From Entomospira culicis (lineage in GTDB: Bacteria > Spirochaetota > Spirochaetia > WRBN01), in contig NZ_CP118181.1 of NCBI RefSeq assembly GCF_028748145.1, forward strand, positions 1,488,211 through 1,552,210: a DNA stretch of 64,000 nucleotides. Reading direction: 5' to 3'. Both the position numbers and the translations under genes were made by a program. Within the stretch, counting starts at the first letter, position 1; each line of letters starts with the position of its first letter. Shown in pieces: positions 55,134-63,775 of this stretch. The notes under the pieces are model-generated. The model saw only the letters and a list, made by a program, of their open reading frames with translations, was not told the DNA's origin and made no database searches.

Positions 55134-55205
55134 CAGGCCAGGAAGGATTCGAACCCTCGTAAGACGGTTTTGGAGACCGTTGCCTAACCTCTAGGCTACT
55201 GACCT
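55134..55205 (-). tRNA. tRNA-Trp (CCA)
   Basis: 72-nt cloverleaf: acceptor AGGTCAG/CTGGCCT (one G-T wobble), anticodon stem ACGGT/ACCGT with loop CTCCAAA (anticodon CCA), T-loop TTCGAAT, discriminator G as expected for Trp. Located between rpmG and secE. Confidence 0.95.
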
Positions 55206-55221
55206 ATATAACAACATAAAA

Positions 55222-55398
55222 CTACTTAATCTTCGTCTCTTTGTGGTCTACATGTTTGCGACAAAACTTGCAAAATTTAGAAAACTCTAGCTTTCCTTGC
55301 GTGTTGCGACGATTTTTTTGGGTGGTATAATTCTTATTTTTGCACTCGCCACATTGTAGTGCGATTAATTCTACGGCACCTTTCTTTGCTTTAGCCAT
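55222..55398 (-). CDS. rpmG: 50S ribosomal protein L33, zinc type
   Basis: 58 residues from ATG 55398 (GGGAG eight bases upstream; an ATG two codons earlier is too close to it). Four cysteines as CGEC and CKFC make it the zinc-binding form. NYTTQKNRRNTQGKLEFSKF is the family signature. Confidence 0.95.
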   Translation of the reverse strand: MAKAKKGAVELIALQCGECKNKNYTTQKNRRNTQGKLEFSKFCKFCRKHVDHKETKIK

Positions 55399-55444
55399 CT
55401 TCATTCTCCCTTCAAAACCAAATACCTACTCTGGCAAAAACCAA

Positions 55445-55517
55445 AGCCCTTGTGCGGAATCGAACCGCAGACCTCATCCCTACCAAGGATGCGCTCTACC
55501 AACTGAGCTACAAGGGC
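55445..55517 (-). tRNA. tRNA-Thr (GGT)
   Basis: 73-nt cloverleaf: acceptor GCCCTTG/CAAGGGC, anticodon stem CATCC/GGATG with loop TTGGTAG (anticodon GGT), T-loop TTCGATT, discriminator T. First gene of the tRNA-Thr, rpmG, tRNA-Trp, secE, nusG, rplKAJL, rpoBC unit. Confidence 0.95.
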
Positions 55518-55523
55518 AAGTGG

Positions 55524-55558
55524 GGATAACATTGTTATCCTTGTAATTTACATTACAA
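55524..55558 (-). promoter_or_regulatory. two adjacent perfect palindromes in the leader of the ribosomal/RNA polymerase operon
   Basis: GGATAACA-T-TGTTATCC (55524-55540) and TTGTAAT-TTAC-ATTACAA (55541-55558) are perfect inverted repeats lying back to back at about +7 to +41 from the predicted start. They may act as RNA hairpins for processing or as repressor sites. Confidence 0.55.
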
Positions 55559-55571
55559 CTACTTTAACGGC

Positions 55572-55600
55572 ATTATACCCATTTCGCTAAATTTGATCAA
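55572..55600 (-). promoter_or_regulatory. sigma-70 promoter of the tRNA-Thr ... rpoBC operon
   Basis: TTGATC (55600-55595), 17-bp spacer, TATAAT (55577-55572) on minus; start near 55565. It lies immediately after the guaB stop codon. Confidence 0.8.
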
Positions 55601-55607
55601 GGCCTTT

Positions 55608-57047
55608 TTACGAATAATTTGGAGATTCTTTGGTAACACTCACGTTATGCACGTGTGATTCTACTAAACCGCCTTGGGTTATCTTTACGAATTGCTTATA
55701 GTTACGTAAACTTTCTAAATCTTTACAGCCGGTGTAGCCCATGCCTTTTTTGAGTCCGCTTACCAAGACATGCAGATAATTTACTGCCTCGCCTTTGTAG
55801 GGAACACGCCCTTCTACGCCTTCGGGGACGGGCTTCTCTTCCTTACGCATTTGGTAGCGATCGCCACTACCACTAGCGATGGCGCCCATGCTTCCCATCC
55901 CTCGATACTGCTTAAAAATACGTCCTTCAAAGATAATTTCATCCCCAGGCGCCTCTTTGAGTCCGGCCAACATATTGCCCAACATCACACAGCTGGCCCC
56001 CGCACCAATCGCCTTGGCAATGTCGCCAGAATACTTGATACCGCCATCGGCAATACAAGGAACATCATGCGCTTGCGCCACTTCGGCACACTCCACCACC
56101 GCCGAAAATTGGGGATAGCCCACCCCACTCACCACGCGCGTTGTACAAATCGAGCCAGGCCCGACGCCCACTTTAATCGCATCTGCACCCGCATCGATCA
56201 AGAGCTTTGCCGTGGGTGCCGTCGCCACATTACCCGCAATCACCGGCATTTGCGGATACGCCTCTCGCAATGCCCTAAGCGCCTCTAACACCGACTTCGC
56301 CGCGCCATGCGCCGTATCAAAGACGACAAAATCACACTTCGCCTCCAATAACATCGGTACGCGCACCTGCCAATCGCTAGGACTAATCGCCGCCCCCACC
56401 AACAAACGCCCATCACTATCCACCGCTGCATCAGGATTCTCCTCGCGCTTTTGTAAATCTTTAAAAGTGATAAGCCCCAACAATGTGCCATCCTTATCAA
56501 CCACCGGCAACTTCTCAATCCGATGCTTACCAAACATCTCATAAGCGCGTTCGGGGGTGATCTCCACAGGTACGGTGATCACATCCTTGGTCATAAACGT
56601 AGAGACCTTCTGCTCATCATTATTGACAAAACGCAAATCTCGTCCCGTAATGATGCCAAGAAGCTTGCCCGCATCGTCCACCACGGGAAGCCCACGCACA
56701 TCGTGCTTCTTCATGGTGCGTTTAACATCCTTCATTGTTGCATCGGCCGTGATGGTGAAAGGTGCGTGGATAACCCAATTAAGATAGCGCTTTACATGCA
56801 CCACCTGCTTCGCTTGATCTTTAGGCGAAAGGTTTCGGTGAATCACGCCCACGCCACCGCGCAAGGCCATCGCGATCGCCATCTGCTCTTCGGTTACGGT
56901 ATCCATCGCCGCCGAGATGATCGGGATATTGATATACAAATCACGCACCAAGCGTACACGTGTCTGCGCCTCGTCTGGCAACACCTCCGACGCTGCAGGC
57001 ACCAACAATACATCATCATAGCTATACTTTTCTGTAATCGTAAACAT
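55608..57047 (-). CDS. guaB: inosine-5'-monophosphate dehydrogenase
   Basis: Oxidises IMP to XMP, the committed step to GMP. 479 residues: N-terminal barrel part ([20 protein letters not shown]), two CBS domains (about 90-205), catalytic C301 in [20 protein letters not shown], and the flap [16 protein letters not shown] precedes the ATG and a promoter lies 40 bp upstream. Confidence 0.97.
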   Translation of the reverse strand: MFTITEKYSYDDVLLVPAASEVLPDEAQTRVRLVRDLYINIPIISAAMDTVTEEQMAIAMALRGGVGVIHRNLSPKDQAKQVVHVKRYLNWVIHAPFTITADATMKDVKRTMKKHDVRGLPVVDDAGKLLGIITGRDLRFVNNDEQKVSTFMTKDVITVPVEITPERAYEMFGKHRIEKLPVVDKDGTLLGLITFKDLQKREENPDAAVDSDGRLLVGAAISPSDWQVRVPMLLEAKCDFVVFDTAHGAAKSVLEALRALREAYPQMPVIAGNVATAPTAKLLIDAGADAIKVGVGPGSICTTRVVSGVGYPQFSAVVECAEVAQAHDVPCIADGGIKYSGDIAKAIGAGASCVMLGNMLAGLKEAPGDEIIFEGRIFKQYRGMGSMGAIASGSGDRYQMRKEEKPVPEGVEGRVPYKGEAVNYLHVLVSGLKKGMGYTGCKDLESLRNYKQFVKITQGGLVESHVHNVSVTKESPNYS

Positions 57048-57087
57048 CCCGATTCTCCTCCCAGTTCATCCCTAAAATTTTCCTAAA

Positions 57088-57116
57088 ATTATATCCGATA
57101 TTTGCATCAATAACAA
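57088..57116 (-). promoter_or_regulatory. sigma-70 promoter of guaB
   Basis: TTGTTA (57116-57111), 17-bp spacer, TATAAT (57093-57088) on minus. Confidence 0.6.
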
Positions 57117-57142
57117 CCAATTTTACAAAAAATTTATCACTA

Positions 57143-57171
57143 TTGATCTTTTTAAGGGCTTCTCGTACAAT
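57143..57171 (+). promoter_or_regulatory. sigma-70 promoter
   Basis: TTGATC (57143-57148), 17-bp spacer, TACAAT (57166-57171); start near 57178, AAGGAG at 57194-57199, ATG 57208. Confidence 0.7.
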
Positions 57172-57207
57172 GATACGCAATATTCATGCAATAAAGGAGC
57201 ATATTTT

Positions 57208-57969
57208 ATGAAAAAAAAGATTTCCCTTGTCCTTCTGCTTAGCTTATTTATTCTTCAACATAGTTTTGCGCAGATGATGCTTAGCGATATCATCACTGCC
57301 GATCAACAACAAGAACTGCTAACCAACGCCAAGATTACAAATACCGGAAAATCGCTTAGTGATATTATCTTAATGCCTAAAAACACCGCACTCCAAGCCA
57401 ATCTGCAGTCGGAAATAAATAAGGTAAAAATGAAGAGCGTTGCCGAATCACTCTACCTTCTGCCCAACAAAAAGGGCGCAAATCAACTTTCGCTCTACCA
57501 CAATCTGCTCAACATCGCCAGCCTTAAAGGGCTACAATTCTACTCCCGTGGCGACAAAAAGATGAAAGAGTTGATCTACGAAACCTACTTGGTCGACTCC
57601 TTTGCCAGCAAAAATAAGATCGATGCCCCACGCCCTAGCGCTATCCCCGCGCGCTGGCAAGGCGTGATGATGCAAGACGACGAGACCTTTGGCGCCAAAT
57701 ATTACGACGTGATTGTCTATGCCAATGAAAACGAGATCCTGATGACTACACAAAATATCGAAAAGCTGACGCAAGGGATTGTAACCACCGCCAAGCCCAA
57801 AGAGATGCTTATCGTTGTCTATCTTATGCAAACCGATGCAGGACTGCTTATCTATCAACTGGTGGTAACGGCGCAAGGGATTCCGGGGTTTGTGCAGGCA
57901 AAGGCATACGAGAGCCTCTTTAACCGCCAAGAGGCGTATAAAAATTGGATAGAACGCATCTATCCATAA
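57208..57969 (+). CDS. secreted protein of unknown function (possibly DUF6675-like)
   Basis: 253 residues with a cleavable signal (SLVLLLSLFILQHSFAQ, cut near residue 22). The mature part contains LYHNLLNIASLKGLQFYSRG and IYETYLVDSF, then MMQDDETFGAKYYDVIVYAN and NIEKLTQGIV. The 'induced by ... short-repeat of LSDII' motif occurs twice near the N-terminus (LSDIITA, LSDIILM). The pattern resembles exported spirochaete proteins grouped as DUF6675, recalled without alignment. A terminator follows directly. Confidence 0.65.
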   Translation: MKKKISLVLLLSLFILQHSFAQMMLSDIITADQQQELLTNAKITNTGKSLSDIILMPKNTALQANLQSEINKVKMKSVAESLYLLPNKKGANQLSLYHNLLNIASLKGLQFYSRGDKKMKELIYETYLVDSFASKNKIDAPRPSAIPARWQGVMMQDDETFGAKYYDVIVYANENEILMTTQNIEKLTQGIVTTAKPKEMLIVVYLMQTDAGLLIYQLVVTAQGIPGFVQAKAYESLFNRQEAYKNWIERIYP

Positions 57970-57976
57970 ATAGCTA

Positions 57977-58004
57977 GGGCGCTCAAAAGAGCGCCCGTTG
58001 TTTA
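57977..58004 (+). terminator. rho-independent terminator
   Basis: GGGCGCTC (57977-57984), AAAA loop, GAGCGCCC (57989-57996), then GTTGTTTATT; seven bases after the stop codon at 57969. The rest of the 285-bp gap to the next gene holds a promoter (58189) and an SD-preceded short frame on minus (58079 leftward) that is probably not a gene. Confidence 0.75.
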
Positions 58005-58188
58005 TTGATTTACCAATAAGGTTGTCATGCATGGCGAAAAACTTGGTAAATTCATTGACACTTCCAATGTAATTCATGGGTATCTCCTGGATAAAAAAAG
58101 AGTCTGCCTTGCTAAAGAAGGCCACGCCCTAAGCATAGCAGATGCCACCATCCAACAATGGTGATTGTAGCGCCAAAGAGAGATTTGA

Positions 58189-58218
58189 TTGACAACATGA
58201 TGGTTTATGTAGTATAAT
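58189..58218 (+). promoter_or_regulatory. consensus sigma-70 promoter
   Basis: TTGACA (58189-58194), 18-bp spacer, TATAAT (58213-58218): both hexamers perfect. Start near 58225; AAAGGA lies before ATG 58255. Confidence 0.85.
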
Positions 58219-58254
58219 AAAGAAAATAATTTCTTTAAAAAAGGATTTTTCTTA

Positions 58255-58890
58255 ATGAAACGATTTGTATTGATGCTAGCCCTAGTAGCGCTAGCCACTA
58301 GCCCCCTTGCCGCCCAGTGGAATCCAAACCGAAGTGTTTTTAAAAATTGGACGGAGATAGAGTATCGTGCCAATGATCCCATCTATGGCAAGAGCATCTG
58401 GCGCTCTTGGTATGACGGATACTCTCAATATCGCTATCCGGCGCTACAACAAGATAGATATAGAGTTAGAGCTTATCTCTATGCCATAGAGAACGCCGAG
58501 GGCGTCCACTACCTCTTGCGCTACCATACCAGCCACTACGAGATTAGAGACAACCTATCCTCGGTTAACCTCATGCTTGTTCTTGATGACACTACCTATC
58601 GATTACCTGCACGCGTCGAGAAGACGGTGGATCATAACGGTCGCCTCCTCTCTTTCGACTTTTACGCAACCCTTAGCGAGGAGACTATGCAGAAGATTGT
58701 CGGCGTAACAAAGTACTTTGGGGTCTATCCTGAGATTAACGGTGTTCGCCTAAACAATAATCATCATGCGATCACTTATAGAACAAAAAAAGCCATAAGT
58801 AGTTTGCACAATGATCTGCGAAATATTATGGAGCCTCGGGATAAAAAGGTCAAGAAGAAAAACATTACGGGTACGCCGTTTACTTTTTAG
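58255..58890 (+). CDS. secreted hypothetical protein
   Basis: 211 residues with signal MKRFVLMLALVALATSPLAA, cleaved before QWNPN. Mature part is rich in Tyr, Arg and Asp with YSQYRYPALQQDRYRVRAYLY and NLMLVLDDTTYRLPARVEK, probably beta-rich, and a basic C-terminus (DKKVKKKNITG). No family recognised. Perfect promoter upstream suggests strong expression. Confidence 0.65.
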   Translation: MKRFVLMLALVALATSPLAAQWNPNRSVFKNWTEIEYRANDPIYGKSIWRSWYDGYSQYRYPALQQDRYRVRAYLYAIENAEGVHYLLRYHTSHYEIRDNLSSVNLMLVLDDTTYRLPARVEKTVDHNGRLLSFDFYATLSEETMQKIVGVTKYFGVYPEINGVRLNNNHHAITYRTKKAISSLHNDLRNIMEPRDKKVKKKNITGTPFTF

Positions 58891-58904
58891 TTGTTTTTGG
58901 GTGG

Positions 58905-59039
58905 CTACACTTCGTAGCCACTATCTAGCCCAAAGCTCACACTGCGCATCAGCTTATTCTCGGCCTTGTGTATGGCGCTCTCTATCACGCGCTCTAGGTC
59001 GTCTATGCCGTACACGTTACCATAAATATTGATACTCAC
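58905..59039 (-). pseudogene. short frame resembling the C-terminal tail of a phage tape-measure-like protein
   Basis: From GTG 59039 to TAG 58905, 44 codons encode VSINIYGNVYGIDDLERVI and ESAIHKAENKLMRSVSFGLD. The GNVYGxDDLExxI pattern recalls the last residues of phage tail tape-measure proteins, recalled and not aligned. The frame starts five bases after the lipoprotein stop (59044) with AAAGG adjacent, so it could also be a small coupled gene. No other phage gene is near. A perfect GTGGCTAC/GTAGCCAC hairpin (58901-58920) overlaps its stop. Confidence 0.35.
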
Positions 59040-59043
59040 CCCT

Positions 59044-60390
59044 TTACCAAGAACGACGCGCTTGACTTGCTAAGAGATAGTATCGGCGTACAATTTTATC
59101 TGCCCTAACATGATAAACCACCCGAATCGCCAAGCCCTGCCACGCTTTGTCCACAAAGTAAAGATCTTCTGAATAATCGCCTCGGCTACGACGCTCTTGC
59201 CACACTGCCAAGCGATGCTCTGGTTTTATCGCCATCAAAGAGATCATCGCAATGCCCCCGCCGTAGTCATTCCACCAAGTAACATACGGGTTACTTGCAT
59301 CCGTTGCCTCTCTAAATGCGCGATCCACCCTGCTCCAATCGTTCTCTATGGCTAAATCCAAGCGAATACCAACCTCTGGGCGAAGCCAATCACTCTTCTC
59401 GCCCGCTAGGAAGTGCGCCCTAAGAAAGAAGGAGAGTGCCTCCTCTTCTCTCAACAACGTCTGTAAGGAGTCTCCCACCTGCGCACGAAAAGGTGATGCA
59501 GGGAAATTCTCTTGCCACAACGCCTCATCCATTTGCGTCTCATCGTCGCTAGCGCTGATACTGCCCTCACGCGTGTAGCGCATGGCATCGATATAAAACC
59601 CAGCGCTATCCACCAAATAGCCATCGGGCGTAAGGTAGACAAAGTTGCCAAGCAAGCGATAGAAGGTGCGTACGCGCCACGACTGGAGGTTGCCCTTCTC
59701 TAACGCCTCGTTAATAAACGCAATCTTCGCCTCGCGGTTGTCCGTCAAGGGCTGATAGGCTTGGGTAAAAAAAGCGCGCTCGGCATCACGAAAACGTTGA
59801 AAATACTCCTCATACGTGGGATCGTTACGTGGCGTACTTGGATCATAATAGGGAGTCAGAATAACCAAAGCGATAGTATTCTCTACATCGACAATCACAT
59901 TTGCGCCCACCGCAAAGCCAAGCCAATCGCCCAAATGCTCGTAGGATGCCCAATTAATGGGAAGATCCCCCCACTCCATATCAGGAAAGAGGGTAAAGTA
60001 GCTATCTACTTTTGATGGTGGCCCATCGAAGGTAGAGTACATCGCATTGGGCGCACCGTGTACCTCGAGAAAGTCAGCAAAATCGCGCCCCAGCATCAAG
60101 TCAAACGGCAACGACGCGACACCCTCAACCATAGAAATTGCATCTTGTGTCTCTTCTGTTTCGGTAAGATAGGCGATCATCTGCTGGCGTAGTTCCATGG
60201 GGATAAGATTCGAATTCGGCTTAGCCACCTCCTCCACGGCAACCTCTTCCGCCTCCACTTTGAGTGGAACTTCTACCACCTCGACAAGATCCTCGCTTGG
60301 CTCTGCTTGCTGAAGACTACTCTCGCTTCTTTCCCCACAGCTTACCAACCAAAAGATCGTGCTAAAAACCCAGACACCCTTCCTAAACAT
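59044..60390 (-). CDS. hypothetical lipoprotein, paralogue 1
   Basis: 448 residues. Lipoprotein signal MFRKGVWVFSTIFWLVSC (Cys18), then a Glu/Val-rich acidic linker (about 25-60) and a large mature domain with NLIPMELRQQMIAYL, LGRDFADFLEVHGAPN and YRLLGNFVYLTPDGYLVDS. It shares signal, acidic linker, NLIP...MI.YL and C-terminal YVTW/YVTM segments with the next gene upstream, so they are a diverged tandem pair. GGAGGAG overlaps the upstream stop. Surface or periplasmic lipoprotein of unknown role. Confidence 0.7.
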   Translation of the reverse strand: MFRKGVWVFSTIFWLVSCGERSESSLQQAEPSEDLVEVVEVPLKVEAEEVAVEEVAKPNSNLIPMELRQQMIAYLTETEETQDAISMVEGVASLPFDLMLGRDFADFLEVHGAPNAMYSTFDGPPSKVDSYFTLFPDMEWGDLPINWASYEHLGDWLGFAVGANVIVDVENTIALVILTPYYDPSTPRNDPTYEEYFQRFRDAERAFFTQAYQPLTDNREAKIAFINEALEKGNLQSWRVRTFYRLLGNFVYLTPDGYLVDSAGFYIDAMRYTREGSISASDDETQMDEALWQENFPASPFRAQVGDSLQTLLREEEALSFFLRAHFLAGEKSDWLRPEVGIRLDLAIENDWSRVDRAFREATDASNPYVTWWNDYGGGIAMISLMAIKPEHRLAVWQERRSRGDYSEDLYFVDKAWQGLAIRVVYHVRADKIVRRYYLLASQARRSW

Positions 60391-60393
60391 ACA

Positions 60394-61650
60394 CTACTCC
60401 TCCTTAGGGTTGGGCATAAAGAACGAACGATGCCCCACCTTATCCCCCCACACGCGGTAGGTGATGGTGATAGGTTGCCCCTGCCATACGCGCTGATAGA
60501 GATAGAGACCTCCCCGACCAAACTCTTGCCATAGTGCCAAGCGCTCTTCGGGCTTATACGCCATCAACGACAAAAGCGGATATCCCTCAAGGATATCATT
60601 ACGCATCGTAACATACGGCGAGCTAGTATTGGGTGCGTTATAGAGACTACTACCCTCCAGCAAGACCAAGCCTGTATCGGTAGAAATTTTATCATAAAGC
60701 TTTTCAAACGGCATGTCCATGTAGATCTCTACACCTGCGCCCTCTTTTTGGAGCAAGCTAAGTAACGAGTCGCCGACCTCTGCCTTAAAGGGAGCAGCGG
60801 GCATGTCCTCTTGCCAACGCGCCACATCCATCCCCCAACGTCGCTCTGGGTTACTCTTGTCCCATCGGCTATCATATGCATCCGACCAATAGATAGCCAG
60901 CTGAAAACTATCAGTTAATAAATCTTTTACGGGCATAAAGCCATCGTCCACCAAGTAGTCGTCGCGCGTAATGGTATTAAGCGTCATTAGCTTGAGGTAG
61001 AAGAGGCGTATCTCCTCCTCGCTAATCCACCCTTGCGCGACAGCCTCTTCAGTTAGGCGACGGCGAATCTCATCGGTGAGCGAAATATACAAATCTTTCG
61101 GAAAGGCACGATACTCTTGGCGTTCCGCATCCCAGGAAGAGACATTAATTATCATGATCTCTTGCGCATCATTCAAGCTTAACGTAACATTCCACAGCTC
61201 GCCCTGCCAACGGGTAATCTCTTTGTAAAATGCTGTATAGTTGCGATCACGCCCATAAGGAGGTCTATAATCGGGATACTCATTTGTATTTTGCAACTCG
61301 CCATCAGGTTGGCCATACAGCGCGATCCACGTATCGATATGCTCCCCAAAGGGCATCGGTGTGGGGTAATAATCCTCGCGGTCTAGCTCGATGCTCGCTT
61401 GAGGCTCGGCTTGCGCCTCGATATCTTGCAGATAGACAATCATCGCGCGCAAAAGTGTATCGGGGATAAGATTGACATTCTCCTCTCGCACTTCCACGCC
61501 AACTTCAACCTCTTCTACCTCCGTCGTAACTTCTTCCACCACGACAAGATCCTCGCTTGGCTCTTCTTCAGGCAGAATCGCCTCCTTATTTCCCCCACAG
61601 CTTACCAACCAAAAAATCATGCCAAACATCCAGACACCCTTCTTAAACAT
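60394..61650 (-). CDS. hypothetical lipoprotein, paralogue 2
   Basis: 418 residues. Lipoprotein signal MFKKGVWMFGMIFWLVSC (Cys18), acidic linker EEEPSEDLVVVEEV, NLIPDTLLRAMIVYLQ, HIDTWIALYGQPDGE, and near the end SSPYVTMRNDILEGYPLLSL, matching SNPYVTWWNDYGGGIAMISL of paralogue 1. AAGGAGTAGTGTATG at the start is almost the same as at 60390. The duplication therefore includes the ribosome site. Co-directional and 3 bp from its paralogue. Confidence 0.7.
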   Translation of the reverse strand: MFKKGVWMFGMIFWLVSCGGNKEAILPEEEPSEDLVVVEEVTTEVEEVEVGVEVREENVNLIPDTLLRAMIVYLQDIEAQAEPQASIELDREDYYPTPMPFGEHIDTWIALYGQPDGELQNTNEYPDYRPPYGRDRNYTAFYKEITRWQGELWNVTLSLNDAQEIMIINVSSWDAERQEYRAFPKDLYISLTDEIRRRLTEEAVAQGWISEEEIRLFYLKLMTLNTITRDDYLVDDGFMPVKDLLTDSFQLAIYWSDAYDSRWDKSNPERRWGMDVARWQEDMPAAPFKAEVGDSLLSLLQKEGAGVEIYMDMPFEKLYDKISTDTGLVLLEGSSLYNAPNTSSPYVTMRNDILEGYPLLSLMAYKPEERLALWQEFGRGGLYLYQRVWQGQPITITYRVWGDKVGHRSFFMPNPKEE

Positions 61651-61670
61651 ACACTACTCCTTCCGCTCTT

Positions 61671-62249
61671 TTAATCCACCAGACACTCTTCAATAAAGTA
61701 GTCGATGCAACGAAAATGAAATCCTTCTTCCGTTAAAAACGCAATGTATGCATAAGGATAATCCCCAGCATGCGTGGCAATCACCCAGCCATCATACAGC
61801 CAGTAGTGTGCTAATCGACTACCTAATGTTATCTCAACATCTTGTGGAATTTGCTTACGAAACCAACTCTCCTTGGCATCACGTTGATACCACGCTTCTA
61901 ATAACTCCTCGTCGGCAGAACGATTTTTTCCGAAGTGCTCCCGTAGCATTGTTGTCATCGCTTCCTCATCACGATATAAATCTTCGGGGGTAAAAGCGAC
62001 ACTACGAATTTCGCCTTTATTCAGATAAAAAGTCAGCGTGCCTTGCATGCCTAACCACGTTACATCGGGGCGGACAACCTGCCTAAAGGTTGCGCTTAGC
62101 TCGCGCACCTCATCGCGCTCATTCACCACTAAATCATCCCACACGCGCCAAGAAGCGTCAAAGGGAAGCGCATGGCTCTTTGTCGCCTTTTGCTCACCGC
62201 CACAACTCATCAAAATCAATAAGAGTATCCACAATCCCGCTCTTTTCAT
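61671..62249 (-). CDS. hypothetical lipoprotein
   Basis: 192 residues. Lipoprotein signal MKRAGLWILLLILMSC (Cys16). Mature part includes WLGMQGTLTFYLNKGEIRSV and YAYIAFLTEEGFHFRCIDYF with a second cysteine pair region near the end (RCIDYFIEECLVD). No family recognised. First of three lipoprotein genes in a row; 20 bp separate it from the next. Confidence 0.65.
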   Translation of the reverse strand: MKRAGLWILLLILMSCGGEQKATKSHALPFDASWRVWDDLVVNERDEVRELSATFRQVVRPDVTWLGMQGTLTFYLNKGEIRSVAFTPEDLYRDEEAMTTMLREHFGKNRSADEELLEAWYQRDAKESWFRKQIPQDVEITLGSRLAHYWLYDGWVIATHAGDYPYAYIAFLTEEGFHFRCIDYFIEECLVD

Positions 62250-62269
62250 TTTTTACTCCCCAATTCTCT

Positions 62270-62953
62270 TTACTGTACCGGCATCGGCAAGACAATGGTG
62301 TACATCACCACAAAGAAGAGCGCCGATCCCGCCAAGACAAACCAATGAAAGAGATCGTGTACGCGCATGGCCGTCTTGAGATCCTTCTTTTTACCCAGCG
62401 CATAAATCACTGCACCGATGCTGTAGAGTAGCCCCCCGCCAATCATCATGGCGACGCCTTTAACTCCCACGCTCTGGTAGAGTGGACTCAAGACATAGAC
62501 CGCCACCCAGCCCATCGCAATATAGAGCGTTGAGTTGATCCAACCCGGTGATTTGATCCATATCGCCTTAAAGAGCGTGCCCAAAATCGCGATGCTCCAG
62601 ATAATAATCACTAAAATCCAATCCAGTGGATAATGCAACACAACTAAACTCACCGGCGTATACGTTCCGGCGATGAACCAGAAGATCATGATATGGTCAA
62701 ACCGACGAAAGAGTTGTTTTACGCGCGTACCGCGCTTAAAGCTATGATATAATGTACTCATGGTGTAGAGTAAAATTTGACTGACCCCATAAATGATAAA
62801 GCTCACCGTATGCACCGTACTGGCGCGTTGAATCGATGCCACCACCAAGACCACCAGCGCCACCACCGACAACCCCGCACCAATCATGTGTGAGAGCGCC
62901 GACCAAGGCTCATTTTGTGGTAGTCTCTCTGCTTCGCTCTGCTCTTTGTCCAT
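62270..62953 (-). CDS. hemolysin III family membrane protein (PAQR-like)
   Basis: 227 residues from ATG 62953 (AAAGGAG eight bases upstream). Seven predicted helices. PAQR/HlyIII motif features: ALSHMIGAGLSVVALV, STLYHSFKRG (metal-binding His), FDHIMIFWFIAGTYTPVSLV and, near the end, RVHDLFHWFVLAGSALFF. Family members are linked to membrane homeostasis; the hemolysin name is historical. 15 bp downstream of plsC. Confidence 0.9.
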   Translation of the reverse strand: MDKEQSEAERLPQNEPWSALSHMIGAGLSVVALVVLVVASIQRASTVHTVSFIIYGVSQILLYTMSTLYHSFKRGTRVKQLFRRFDHIMIFWFIAGTYTPVSLVVLHYPLDWILVIIIWSIAILGTLFKAIWIKSPGWINSTLYIAMGWVAVYVLSPLYQSVGVKGVAMMIGGGLLYSIGAVIYALGKKKDLKTAMRVHDLFHWFVLAGSALFFVVMYTIVLPMPVQ

Positions 62954-62967
62954 TGTCAAACTCCTTT

Positions 62968-63723
62968 CTATTGCTTACTGATACTAGCGTCATTTGCCGA
63001 GGTAAAGCCACTCTCCACCGTCGTCTGCACTTTTGTCATCAGCGCTTGCTTTTGATCAGATGGATAATCTTTGGTCTCAATCATCGGGTGGATGACAATA
63101 TCGATCGGTTTTTTACCCCCCACCTGCGTGATATATTGCCCAGCCTTCCAGCTTCCACTAATCGTAACCGGCACAATTGCGGTATCGGCAAGATAGGCAA
63201 TACGTGATGCACCCACCATAAAATCACGATTCTTAGGGCCTCGACTACGCGTACCTTCGGGATAAATTAAGGCGCTATAGTGCTCTTCGGTGAGGCGCTG
63301 TTTTGCCTTTTGAAAGAGCTTCATCGCCTGCTTAGGATCTTTACGATCGAGCATATAACACTCTAACGATCGCATATACGTCGCAAGAAAGGGAATATCC
63401 CCCAACTCCTTCTTGGCGATCATCGCCATTGGGGTGCGTAAATAACCATAACACAAGAGAATATCACTGTACTCCTGATGGTTGGACATAAAGAGCACCC
63501 CACGATTCTTAGGCAGATTCTCCAAGCCACTCACCGTTACGCGTGCGCCATTACCCCACATCAATGCACGAGATATCCAACTGAGCGTACGATAAGCAAA
63601 GGCTCGATTGAGCTTGCGCGCGCGTAAAAAGCGCAATAACCACTGAATCAGTAAAAATGGAATCGTTACCAAACTCACCAAGATAAACACAACCAAAAAT
63701 CGTAATAGCCCCAAAATCTTCAT
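62968..63723 (-). CDS. plsC: 1-acyl-sn-glycerol-3-phosphate acyltransferase
   Basis: Transfers an acyl chain to lysophosphatidic acid to give phosphatidic acid. 251 residues: N-terminal hydrophobic segment (about 5-30), the catalytic NHQEYSD (H-x4-D), substrate-site IYPEGTRSRGP, and VPVTISGSW. Membrane-associated, phospholipid synthesis. It lies 52 bp after the permease gene and is probably co-transcribed with the HlyIII gene. Confidence 0.93.
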   Translation of the reverse strand: MKILGLLRFLVVFILVSLVTIPFLLIQWLLRFLRARKLNRAFAYRTLSWISRALMWGNGARVTVSGLENLPKNRGVLFMSNHQEYSDILLCYGYLRTPMAMIAKKELGDIPFLATYMRSLECYMLDRKDPKQAMKLFQKAKQRLTEEHYSALIYPEGTRSRGPKNRDFMVGASRIAYLADTAIVPVTISGSWKAGQYITQVGGKKPIDIVIHPMIETKDYPSDQKQALMTKVQTTVESGFTSANDASISKQ

Positions 63724-63775
63724 TTTTCTCTCCCTTACACCTAGAAATTCATCTGAAAAAGTTGTTTATTATATC

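Noticed and set aside
57532-58125. Minus-strand frame starting at ATG 58079 with AGGAG upstream (reads MNYIGSVNEFTKFFAMHD)
   Set aside because: The start looks good, but the frame runs through the terminator hairpin at 57977-57996 and then antisense through the secreted-protein gene. It may be a gene remnant of about 25 codons, not enough to call.
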